A stretch of DNA of 64,000 nt from Paramacrobiotus metropolitanus (Eukaryota; Tardigrada; Eutardigrada; Parachela; Macrobiotidae): positions 124,001-188,000 of the forward strand of contig NW_026570308.1 in assembly GCF_019649055.1 (NCBI RefSeq). Reading direction: 5' to 3'. A program made the translations under genes and the position numbers. The notes beneath the pieces are model-generated. The model made no database searches. It was not told where the DNA came from and saw nothing but the letters and a program-made list of their open reading frames with translations. This document shows, in pieces, positions 22,297-32,930 of this stretch. Each line of letters begins with the position of its first letter. The first letter of the stretch is position 1.

Positions 22297-22845
22297 TTAA
22301 GAAAGTGTGCCGGTACATGGCACGAAATTCAGATACATGTGCTAAAACTTCAGCTTTCACGCACTCCCAAATACTTTTTTGCGTGGTTTGATAACATTTT
22401 ATAGCCATTTATGATTTGTGTACATTGGCGTGAAAACCGTTTTTGCGGGCAACATCCGGTTGGGGAGTTAAAAGTAAAAAATTATTCCAAAAGTTTAAAC
22501 GCACGGATGTGTACCAAAAGTCAAATTTTGCAAATTTTGCAAGTCCTCTTCAAATTTTGCAAGAAAACGTACGTCACAATCACCATTTGTACAAAATTTG
22601 AAGAGGAGCGGTTTATAATGAGACTTTTGGTATACCTCCGTGCGTATAAACTATTGGAATATTATTTTACCTTTAACTCTCCAATCGGATGTTGCAAGCG
22701 GTTTTCACGCCTATGTATACAAATCTTTCGGCTACAGAATATCGTAAAGCAATACAAAAACGTGTTTGGAAGTGCTCGACAGCAAAAGTTCCCATGGAGT
22801 ACTAGTACACGAATTTGGTCCTATGTATAGAGCCAAATCCATTAA
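22297..22845. mobile_element. TTAA-flanked inverted-repeat element (piggyBac-type MITE)
   Basis: Ends are TTAA at 22297 and 22842. Arms of about 240 bases share GTGCCGGTACATGG-type termini, a CGCACTCCCAAATACTTTTTTG string, a GCAACATCCGGTTGG string and TGTACCAAAAGTC, each with its inverse in the other arm. About 550 bases, no coding frame. Confidence 0.7.
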
Positions 22846-23265
22846 CCACGGTTTTACTCATTAATCCTAACTTCTACGGCTTTTGTTATTTTATGTTACC
22901 TATGTAAATTTTCAAATGTATTCTTACTGCGTGAACTCTACGTATCCTTCGTTCACCTTGTGAGATTTTTTTGGACTTCAGCTACGTGTTTTGGAATTCT
23001 GGCAAACATTTCTCCACTATCCTGGTCATGCAAAACTTAAACTACGGCCGTCCATAATTGGTACATAATAAAATAAATAAATTGCAGTGTTGATAGCAAT
23101 TTCCTGTTATTATGCCATACAAAACTCATTAATGCATTACACATACACATACGTGTTCTACATCATGTATATTAAAATATTACTATGTGATATGGCATCC
23201 GCTTAGAAGAACAAAAGCCAAGCCAAAATTGTTCATTCAATTCGGTTCTTTATGGTACACTGCAT

Positions 23266-23535
23266 TTAAGGGATTTGGCCCGGTACATAGCGCTAAAATT
23301 GTGTACCTTGACGGGAATATTCGCTTTCGCGCACTTTCAAACACTTTTTTGGGTTGCTTTTTGACATTGTGTAGGCAAATGATTGGTGTACATGGGCGTG
23401 AAATCCGTTTTCGCGCGCAACATCCGGTTGCTGAGTTGTGAGGGTTACAAAATTCCAAAAAGTTTAAATGCATTCAAGTGTACCAAAAGTCTCATTATGG
23501 ACCGATCCCTTTCAAATTTTGCGCGTGAATGCTCA
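23266..23535. mobile_element. Single-arm copy of the TTAA element family
   Basis: It begins TTAAGGGATTTGGCCCGGTA and runs through the same landmarks as the arm at 22297-22560 (TTTCGCGCACTTTCAAACACT, GCGTGAAATCCGTTTTCGCG, TGTACCAAAAGTCTCATTAT). The second arm is absent. Confidence 0.65.
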
Positions 23536-23694
23536 TAACAATGGCATAGGTCAATTGCTCTGTGTAAGCATTACGCGACGCGCAAGCGGCAGTCGGGTAA
23601 AAAAACATCACCTGCGAACGACCGATGGCGACAAAAGGAAGCGGTATGGCTGTACAAGATAGGTTACCGGAGCAGTTCTAAAGTGCCGTCCTAC

Positions 23695-23955
23695 ATGACC
23701 AACCTGCTGACTTTCAACGAAACGAGTGCGAGGTACGAGCTTCGCCGCACAGAGCGGATCGATGCCACCACAAGGCTGTGCATCGGGAAGACAACCCTGA
23801 AGATGAGGCTGAAGCAGTTGTATAATAAAATAATGGGGAGAATGTTTACTAAAATTGTTGATGGTAGGACTAAAAAATTACGAGGGGAAGAGGTGTTCGG
23901 TTGTGGTTCTATGGACCTTTACCTGGCTATTTTACGTTCGAATAACCTTCTGTAA
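23695..23955 (+). CDS. Candidate fragment: possible C-terminus of a non-LTR retrotransposon
   Basis: An 86-codon frame (MTNLLTFNETSARYELRRTE, then LKMRLKQLYNKI). The arrangement resembles the very end of reverse transcriptases of LINE-type elements, where a conserved basic stretch is followed by a WN- or YN-containing motif. No upstream RT motifs are present. It begins soon after a single-arm TTAA element. It could equally be an orphan or chance frame. Confidence 0.25.
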   Translation: MTNLLTFNETSARYELRRTERIDATTRLCIGKTTLKMRLKQLYNKIMGRMFTKIVDGRTKKLRGEEVFGCGSMDLYLAILRSNNLL

Positions 23956-23959
23956 TAAT

Positions 23960-26860
23960 ATGTTACCTAGACTGTTCTGCCATCTGGATGTTGTTTTTAG
24001 TAATTTTTATTTTATTATCTGACCAGACTAGCGAGTGCCTCAGGGTTATTCTGCTCTTGAATAGACTAAACTAACTAAGCATACAGATACAAAGAAAGAT
24101 GTTGTACAGATACCCGTACATTACACTGATCTCAGCAAAAAAGTTTCGCAAGCATATTACGTGAGTGTTTTACTTTCTGTATACATCACAATTTTATGCC
24201 AAGTTTCAAAACAAACTACCGTATAAAGGAAAAAAAGCTTAAACTGATTTGCACAGCAATTTGCAAAATATTTGGTTGGGCCATAATTTTAATGGATATT
24301 ATGGCTGTTGCCTAATACAGTTCGTTTATGACGCACTAGGTAAGTAAAGTCAAATTACATAAATCTGGATTTCTATTTTATAGTAAACTTTTTTTTTCTG
24401 ATACGCTAGCAATGTTCATTAATCATTACTATGGCTACGAATTTTGATTTCAGTCAAAATGGTTCCATTAAAACAATTATATGGTGTCCATCCAAATGTC
24501 TAAAACTGCGGCCGTGTTTTTGCTTAAATCTAAACTTTTTTCTCAACAGTAATTTAATGATTTTGATCAGCTTCACTGTACTCTGTACTGACTGTACATA
24601 CAGCGCAGACTAACGTATCTGATATCAAAAATCTTAGAATTGGTATATCAATATCATCTGTATATCAAAAATCTTAGAATTATTTTATCATCTTTTAAGC
24701 TACAGTATGCATATAACTCGCTCGCTCTGAACTTAAAAAAATTAAAAAGAAATTTAAAAGCGCTTAGCAAATAGCCCACGAGCAATAAAGCCTTGTGCAG
24801 ATGGCCGGCTTGCCCTGCCGTGGGGTGCACTAACTAATAAGCGGGTCGCGCTAACGATTACTATTTAATACCGCCTCATGCCGTTATGTAGTTCTGTTAC
24901 TGCATGTCACATTTTTAGAAAACATTTGATCAAGATATTTCTGTGGTAGTGAAAATATCTTGTGAATAAAAACATTGGTTTCAAAATAAAAAAAATTGGT
25001 TTGTAGCGTTTAATTGGAAAATAAAAAATCATTTCTTTTTAACATTTGTTTGCAAAACGTTTCCGCAGTCGGTACACGATATCGGCGGGGTGGCCGTATT
25101 ACTGGACCGACTGCGATGACAAGCTGCCGGCCGTGCCGAATCGAAGCTGGCTGGCAAAACTTTTGCCATTCGTTGGTGTTTTTAAAATGCACGCAGTTCA
25201 TTCATTCGATGGACAGAAGCAGTCGGGTTGCTCAGAATGCGCTTTTAGTCCATCATGCCGCCAATTTGATTGTTGTAAGTCTTATAACACGTCAGAAAAT
25301 ATGACGTTTGATAACCCAGTAGCAAGAGCTGCATGGCATGAGCGTCCAACACCAGTAGGTAATGCTCATTTAAGGCCATGGCTATGAGGGCTTTATTCGT
25401 TTAGAAAGTATAACATTCCTAGTTATTCCAAAACGTAAACAGTTTCTCGCTCTACCTGTTTACATAGTTAAATCCAAGGAAAATTCAGCACTAACAACCC
25501 CAAACATAAACTGAGCCAGTCACTTTAAAATCGGTCTCAAAGTTACCACCCCAAAAAACTAACTAGTCCGAACACACTCAAGGGAGATTTGGGGAAGTCC
25601 CGTCACAAAATGGACAATAAAAATCCCCAGCACCTTGCGAGAGCTTTTTTGAAAAAACAAAATTTTAAAGTTGTTATTGGCGATAAACACTTTTCTAGTT
25701 GCTTCTTTAAGCAATAACTTCAGTAAAACTTAATTTTTTCAAAATCGCTCTCGCAGTTAAACTTTTGAGATGTTCACCCACTGACTGCGGGATTTTTGTA
25801 ATAAAAAATGTCTTCCGTTAATGACTAGTTGCATTTCAAAGCTTATCGACCGCGTTTTAAACGGGTGCCTTTGGACGTTCATGCAAGTTTACATCAGTCA
25901 CGGACATACTGACTGTTACAGCCCACCATGTGTACCAAACCAAAGAGACTGTCCAGACAGCCGATTGTCCGATTCCTACCACACGTATGTGTGACCAAAA
26001 TCTATTGTCTTCCGGTGTTTGCTTTCATCCCACTGACCAGTGCTCGATTTATGGCTGTCAGTAAAACAAAAGATGTAGATCACAAATCTTTTTTCTCCAT
26101 TGCCTTCATTGAACATGCGCAAACTCGCATATGCGTACGTAATGGTGAGCCGAGCTAGTCACTGCTTCCACCGTTACGCCAATCCGGTAGCCAGCTTAAA
26201 AAATTCATATTTCATAACCCTGCAGTATTGTCATTTCGGTCTTTTTGCCATCTAATAGAGCGGTGGTCGATCTGTATAGCGGCTTCTTTTTGCAAAATGA
26301 CTTTTTAGAACTAAAGCCCTCATAGCCATCCCCTTAAATCCGTCAAAAGAAATTAACGTATAATTAAAGTACTGTTCAACTGTTATTAGCGTGGCGGCAG
26401 TAGAATTGTTTTACATACTCCAGATATAAATCATCCTATATACGACTATACGAGTAACTATTCTGCTTAGTACCAACTAAGACTTTCGTATACCGCCCGT
26501 CCGGTTCCGCTGTCTGTGAAAAATCAAATAACAGAAATTGCTACATGCACGTAAAGAATGCCGGCATACACGCGCGTACCAACTATGTACCAATATAATA
26601 AACGGAACTCCTTTTATCCCTAACCAAGAGAATTTTGTATCGCCGAGCGATCAAAACACAACATTTAATGCGCTCCGGATCTCCCCTTGAACCGCACTGC
26701 AAACCGTATTAACTATTAACCATCGCATTCACTGTTACAGATTACGCAGAAATTGTAGAAAGATCACGTTAATATGTGGACGTCAGAGCAGATGGTGGCG
26801 CTGCATTGCGTGCGCCAAGGAAGGCGCAGTCAACCGGCAAATTAACAGACCTGTACGGAT
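23960..26860. other. Gene-poor stretch
   Basis: Apart from the candidate exon at 25069-25274 I see only short direct repeats (ATATCAAAAATCTTAGAATT twice, near 24625 and 24660). No long frame with coding character. Confidence 0.45.
25069..25274 (+). CDS. Candidate internal exon, unrecognised
   Basis: It is bounded by a pyrimidine-rich acceptor (TTTCCGCAG) and a consensus donor (GTAAGT). The open frame holds Trp-rich and Cys-rich segments (SAGWPYYWTDCDDKLP, then GCSECAFSPSCRQFDC). No neighbouring exon could be joined. Confidence 0.25.
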
Positions 26861-26868
26861 GGTTTAAA

Positions 26869-27260
26869 TACTGTAGCCGCTAGATGAAGTGGCTCCACAG
26901 AGTCTGGTATACGGGAAAATGCAAGCCCAATAAACACACATTGCTCCGTGCAGAATTGTTTTTGGTTTCAAACAATTTTGACTCTGATGCTGACGTTCTA
27001 CATGTTTTACTGAGTTTTATTATTTTTTAGCAAAGTACAATAATTATTGTAAGAGCATAATGTCAGAGCACTGACAGTTTTCAATTTATAAACCTGGTTT
27101 GTTGTGGTTTTTGGGGTGCCCCTGGCAGGGGCAGGCAACAGTTTATCGAAAAGCAAAGTGTGCGCCTCTCAGTGGGGGGAAGGCTCGTGCTCAATGCCCG
27201 GCCAGAGGCAGGCAGCGGTCGGATCTAACAGTGGAGCCACTTCATCTAGCGGCTACAGTA
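26869..27260. repeat. Perfect 30-base inverted repeat with 332-base spacer
   Basis: TACTGTAGCCGCTAGATGAA and on to GTGGCTCCAC at 26869-26898 recurs inverted at 27231-27260 without mismatch. The spacer holds no supported gene. Possibly the ends of a small element; no target duplication was recognised. Confidence 0.5.
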
Positions 27261-27599
27261 AATCTTTGGTGCACCGATACTGTAGCAGGAGCTACAAATC
27301 TGTACATCAAATGTTAATGTACCATACATCAAACAGTTAATCAGTTAGCCAGAATTATCGTTTTCGCAAAACCGGTTGATCGCGGACGTTCTGCAAATTT
27401 ACTGTTAGTGTTTATCGCATGTGGAGCCTGGATTCCCTGGTAGAGTCGGCATACAAGTGTCCGCTCTTGTGTTACGGAAGGAAACACGTACGCCAGATCC
27501 ATCAACCGGCAGCCAGTTATTGGTTGTCCGAAATTGTTTCGTAGTATACATCATGGTTCATTACTGCAGCTGCAGAATGGCGATGCGTTAGCGCAGATT

Positions 27600-28260
27600 T
27601 CTTTATCTCGCAATATTACACATACTGTAACAAAAGGAGAAGGAAATAGCTGTTTAGCCGTGTCACACAATCACCTTGCCGCAACAGGACACACAACGCA
27701 GTTAACAAACCGTTAGCAGAACCGGCAAATATCGTGTACCATTGTTACCATGACCTTTAAACTTTTAACAATGCAGAACTAATGGCTGCCGCATGCCTCA
27801 CTCTCCGAAGCATGTACAGATAGTACAGTAGTAATCGTTGAAAGGATTTGCTAAGGAACACTGGATACCTCCGACAGAGCAATCACCTGCCGGGCGATCC
27901 ATCTTTACTTCCAAGTTCCAAGCACCCATTATTTTGATGAACACGTACGGTGTGCACCGTCAACTGAAGATAGGTCATCTGTATTGATTATTTTCCAGTT
28001 TAGCGTGTTGAGCAGAAATACCACGCACAAGAGCGTACGTACGACCGCGTAGGATCCCACCGTGAAGGGATGCTCCGCCAGCATGCACTGTACCGCATCA
28101 GCCGATCCCGGGCAACCTATTTTGCGCAGCGCAGTGATAATCGCAGTGATTGCGCAGTGATAATCGATCTTAGTTCGTCGATGCTGGTAGCAGAAGATTC
28201 TTTACGGAAATAACAGTAAAAAAATTGTCGCTAGTTTAACTACAATTATTAGTATTGTGG
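27600..28260 (+). repeat. Upstream duplicated block of copy 2
   Basis: This block resembles 32600-32930 plus 35165-35440 (upstream of copy 3). Shared strings include CAATCACCTTGCCG, AACCGGCAAA, AAGGAACACTG, GTACGGTGTGCACCGTCAA and TGTGGCGCCGG. It shows that the duplication unit included at least 600 bases of 5' flank. The TATA box seen in copy 3 is not preserved here: the aligned position reads AACAGTAAAAAAATTG. A partial version of the outer part lies at about 40240-40500, after copy 3. Confidence 0.55.
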
Positions 28261-28308
28261 CGCCGGTTGACCTTGACCGTTTCCGGTCCTGATGGTGCTA
28301 TCTTGACA

Positions 28309-30081
28309 ATGAGCACATATCCAAAGACAGCCAGAAACATCTTGAATCGCAAAGGTGTATGGGCTTATCAGGAGATCCTAACCGAGGCGCTGTTCGTTCT
28401 CTGGCTGACATGGCAGATTGTGCTGAAATTGGGTACGCGATTTTTCCCGGAATGGCGCAACACGCGGGTCGATCCCAATGTACAGACCGGTCTGGACAGC
28501 CTCCTAGAATTACTGGGATAGAGTCGTGGAGACCACACCTGCGGGGCCATGACCCCACCGGAGCGTACTGCAAAGATTATAAAACGGTAAGAATATAATA
28601 TATTCAGCTCGGCGTCCAATGATATTTATTACATTTTACACTTAATTCGTAGCCCCCATTCTTACACTAAATGTACTTATAACAAAAAATTAAAAAATTA
28701 ATTACTTTGTTTCTTTTTTGCCGCACCGACTTAAGCAAGAAGCAGTTTTATTATTATATTACGGTACTCGCACTATTAAATAAATAAAAATTATTCGACG
28801 CACTGCAATGTATGGCAACCTGGTTGGGACGCTCACACTTACGGCAAGTTTGGCGTCCGGTCATGTGCAAAAACGTAACGTAAAATGCTATTTTTTGCGC
28901 CACAGGGTATGAATTACCCTCAGGCAATCCTGTCGTATTGGGTGGACTTGGACTATCCGCACTGGAACACCAGCCATCCCGCGCTACTCTCCCTCTTCTC
29001 CACAACCTATTCGCCAGTATGGTTCGTGTGTTTTCGAGCATCGCCGAAAACCCTGATCATCCTGAATGGTGTCATAAGCCTCGTCATTTTGTGCATGTGT
29101 GCTTGGACTACTTTTCGTTCACGTCCTCGTCAAGAAAAAAACAGGTCTGCAAATGTCCTCCTAGTGATTCCTGGGTGGGAAGACAAATTAGTTACAATGA
29201 GGACTCACCGTCGAATCGTAAACCATGAATATGAGGTTGAGTTTAACAATGTTCTACTGCATAGAGAAACCGGTGTTCTTACCGTTTGGCGTAAAATGTG
29301 TCGTACGTATTACCAGAGCCCCTCCGTATTACGCAGTTATGTATGCAACGGCAGCTCGTCTGAAACCGACGAAGACGTCCGCGGACGTTTTGATCGTTAA
29401 ACCAACCAAAGCTTAAATCGTGCTCAGACCAAAGTGACCAGGTACAATTCGCATTAAGAGCGCAAAAAAAGCTAGGTGAACAAAATTTATGGCGGACATT
29501 TTTTTATCCCCGGACGGTTGAGTCGGTTTAAGTTTAACGACCAAAACGACGCCCGGGTCGGTTACCCTCGTTTTGCGCTGAAATTTTATTTCAACGCTTC
29601 TACCGTAAAATCTGTTACATATTCGGAATTCCAGTTTAGGTTGACAGACATTGTTTCATGTATATGCAGTGCTGCCACAACGGACGCTATCCCGGCTAAT
29701 CAAAGCGAAAAGCTCCAGGAAGCGATGCTGGCTGCCGACAGCACTGGTACGACCGACCCCAATACGACCTCTCCCACTACCGATACCGTTGTCCTCGTGG
29801 AGAAGACGGTAAATGACCCCAAGACGCCCTTCTCCTGTGCCTGTCCTTTTGCCGCTAGTTTCATCACCTACTGGGGGATTATGTTCCGGCGATTGCTGTG
29901 CTTTATCGGTCTGCCCTATCCACTGGTGGCTCTATTTGCCCCGGAAGCGCTGCAGTTGTGGGCGTTGCTGCTGGTGTTAGCGGTGTATGGAGCCTGGCTC
30001 AACTGGCAGAGTCTCCAGGATGTCCTTCGTTCGCGGAAGGAAGCACGTAAAAAACAGACAGAAGAAACAGACGGGCAGTAA
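28309..30081 (+). pseudogene. Copy 2 of the membrane-protein family: exon A fused to the tail of exon C, exon B missing
   Basis: The ATG at 28309 opens an exon A very like that of copy 3 (WAYQEILTEA, LGTRFFPEW). At about 28518, where copy 3 has its donor site, the sequence jumps straight into the last part of exon C (GAYCKDYKT, ending at the donor after 28586). The end of exon A, intron 1, all of exon B, intron 2 and most of exon C are therefore missing. The junction creates a TAG at 28519-28521 and the exon C remnant is in another frame. Exon D (28906-29144) and exon E (29670-30081) keep open frames, intact splice sites and the right phases (0 and 2). Translation from the ATG would give only about 70 residues. 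The sequence shows a deletion pseudogene; the good condition of exons D and E suggests it broke recently. Confidence 0.72.
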
Positions 30082-30084
30082 AGG

Positions 30085-31055
30085 AGGCCGGATATTGTTA
30101 CTGTGTCTCTGTATGTCATAACACCGCCGCTACGTACTTATATGATACCATATAAAGCTGCAAAGTGACACAGTAATCTTTATAAGCATACAACCGGTGG
30201 ATTTAAAATTATTAACCAATTTCATCAAATATACAACCGTGCTATGAGAACTTACTAGTACTCATTAGTTATTCGTACTTATTTCGGACTTATTAGTACT
30301 GGTGTATGTTTACCCATTTCCAGCGCAGTCGCAAATTATACTAGGAAAGTGCACTCGCTTTTTGCGGGCACTGCATGACCGAAGCGTAGCGTGCTCGCAT
30401 CACGGTTTTTTTCCGGAATGAACCATTTAAAGCTGCCTTCTTCAAAGTTAATAATTTGTCAAAGAATTAATAATCGCGCAGTTTTCACAAAAAACGAAGA
30501 GTGCATTTCCTGATATGGTCAAAGAACCGCCTCTTGTATTTCGACACAGGTATTTATTGTGATCAATTCCCAAAATCAATTTCTTAATTTATCTGGTGTG
30601 TAGATTCTACCTTCTTCGTTTCAAAACCGGAACGGGCTGACCCTCCTTGTTGCGATTTGTCCCATGAACATATTACGCAGCATGTCAGTACAAAACTTGA
30701 ATCGAACAACGTTGTATCTGTGCACGAGCCTAATTTTTTACTTGCTCCCTATTGAAGTTAATAACTTTCCCGGCATAATATCAAAATTTTATTGTCGCAA
30801 CTCGGGCTGGTGGTAAAATATGGTTTTGGAAATACTTGCAGGTTAGAATAATGACTACTGTAGCCACCCCATGAAGTTGCTGTCAGGTAAGGACGCAGAT
30901 ACCCATGCCGGTATTGCGCTTGTCACATCGAGCAGCTGTGACTTTTTCCGTACTTTCGGGCAACGCAATATAATCTTATCTGCTAGATCGTAAGATTGAG
31001 ATCGTGACGCGAAATGCCAAAATTGAGGTACCAAAGAAACATATCCCTGAAAATT
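30085..31055. other. No gene seen
   Basis: AT-rich 3' flank of copy 2, before the 102-base tandem repeat and the downstream block. Nothing recognised. Confidence 0.5.
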
Positions 31056-31189
31056 TAATTAAGCAGCGCAGCACTTGTATATGGCTACCGTACCATTGGA
31101 CATTTTATCAAAAGAGATGGTGACCAATAAAGACAAATTTAGATGCGGCCTGGACATGTTCGGACAGCGCGCATCTCTGTATGTATCTG

Positions 31190-31450
31190 ACAATAGGGGG
31201 ACCATGTATGTGTGCCTTATGTGGTGGTGACCGACGGACACCATAGTTTGCTTGCGGCTTGAGTATATACGGCCTGCGCACATATGTGCGTTTGATAGTG
31301 AACCCGCGCATATGTGCATTAGGTGGCGGTGACCGACGGACACCATAGTTTGCTTGCGGCTTGAGTATATACGGCCAGCGCGCATATGTGCGTTTGATAG
31401 TGAACCCGCGCATATGTGCATTAGGTGGCGGTGACCGACGGACACCACTT
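31190..31450. repeat. 102-base tandem repeat, about 2.3 copies
   Basis: GTGACCGACGGACACCA recurs at about 31227, 31329 and 31431, exactly 102 bases apart, with few differences. Because 102 is a multiple of three, two minus-strand frames stay open across it (34-residue peptide repeats), but neither looks like a gene. Each unit contains short palindromes such as GCACATATGTGC. Confidence 0.8.
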
Positions 31451-31689
31451 TTTTCATAAACGCTGAACATAGAGGACCTCCGCTAAGCTTCGGTCGATAA
31501 TTCTAGCGATGACGCAATTTGGCTAACGGTCGAGTTCCGATCTTCATCTGCCCAATGTTTATGGCTCCTCGGAAGCTACCAATTATGATTGGGAACCAAC
31601 GAATCGGCGATTGGAGTTAAGAAGCAATATCTCGCTAAAAAGTAATCGATAATTTCTTTATCTATGGTTTCTCTATGAATAGTGATACA

Positions 31690-31920
31690 GTAATTAACTA
31701 ACTATCTTGCCCGACGGATCGTTATGTAATCCGTTCTGTTTTGCTTGCTTGCTCTGAAGCTGATAATGTTTAAACCGTCTAGAAATTTGTTGTTTTTTAC
31801 CGGTTAAATGGGTATGGCAAAAGCGCAAGGGTCGGAAACAGTCACTGTGTTCAGTTACGATTATCTTTGAACTATCAACTCACTTTGTGTTTGAGAATTT
31901 CAGTTTATATTATTACTGGA
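31690..31920 (+). repeat. Downstream duplicated block of copy 2
   Basis: It matches 39720-39940 and 8890-9120: CTTGCCCGACGGAT, TTCTGTTTTGCTTGC, GTCTAGAAATTTGTTG and a TTACCGGTTAAATG string occur in the same order. It ends near a tandem 16-base repeat (ATATTATTACTGGAA) at about 31908-31940. Confidence 0.5.
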
Positions 31921-31929
31921 AATATATTA

Positions 31930-32330
31930 TTACTGGAAATCCTTAGTATAAAACTTATAAAACGTGCTATTACGTTAAAAACATGAAACAGTTTTACTTT
32001 AACTGAGTACTGCATAGATCTGAGGAGAAATGGGCATCTATGCCTAAAAAACTAACGATTATTTTGCAACCAGGATTCACTTGGATACACACGCTGTGAT
32101 GCTGAATTCGCCGCGGTGTGCACCTCGATTCAACGGGACTCAATGGGACTCACTGGCAAAATCTGTTTAAAAAACTAGGATTCACTTGCATACACACACT
32201 ATGATGCTGGATTAAATAATAAGGGATTGTTTTCATTTCGAACGAGTTCAGGTGCACCATACCCAACTTTGATTTTGAGATAATTTGATTTGAAAATAGA
32301 AAGAATGAAGTTTTGAAAGTTTGATTTCAA
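31930..32330. other. Short direct repeats, no gene
   Basis: GGATTCACTTG(G/C)ATACACAC recurs at about 32071 and 32170, roughly 100 bases apart. No coding frame. Confidence 0.45.
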
Positions 32331-32505
32331 TCCTAATATGAGTAGTGGTACGGGTATGAGTTATGATTATGAACAGAAATATGATGACCGGTAGAACCAA
32401 AGTATGATTATGAGTTTATGATTATGACATTAATTATGAGTATAATTTACCGATTATGAGTAGGATTATGAGCATGAGGACCCTTGTGAGTATTATGTAA
32501 CAACG
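32330..32505. repeat. Partial arm related to the large TTAA element
   Basis: It shares AATATGATGACCGGTAGAAC, CAAAGTATGATTATGA and runs of GATTATGAGTAGGATTATGA with 4220-4330. Only one arm remains. Confidence 0.5.
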
Positions 32506-32930
32506 CAGCCGCGGATGATATTATAATAATTTCCTTAAATACATAATATTCAAAATTGCTTGCGCACTATTGAGTGCAGCAGAATTTATTTGTGCTGCGT
32601 AATAATATGAGAAGAAAACTGCGTTTAGCCTCATTAGACAATCACCTTGCCGTATCGGGATACACACAATGCACAAAAACTCGCCAGCCGAACCGGCAAA
32701 CATGTTGTACCAATGCCATCGTGATCTTTCATAATGCAAAACTGACGGATATCGCAGCATCGCTCGCCTTGAAAGGAAGTAAGGAACACTGAACATCTCC
32801 GACAAAGCTAACAGCCGTCGGGCGATCACTCCTCACTTCCAAGCGCCCGTTATTTTGATCAGCACTTCAAAGGCCGTACGGTGTGCACCGTCAACGGAAG
32901 GACCGCCGTCCGTATTGATTATTTTCCCAT

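Noticed and set aside
21985-22404. 139-codon plus-strand frame.
   Set aside because: It begins inside the LTR and ends inside a TTAA element, with no domain or splice support.
31059-31470. Two overlapping minus-strand frames of 132 and 120 codons.
   Set aside because: Both are kept open only by the 102-base tandem repeat; the flanks show no coding character.
32521-32829. 102-codon minus-strand frame.
   Set aside because: It lies in the duplicated upstream block and is not open at the matching places near 27700 and 40350.
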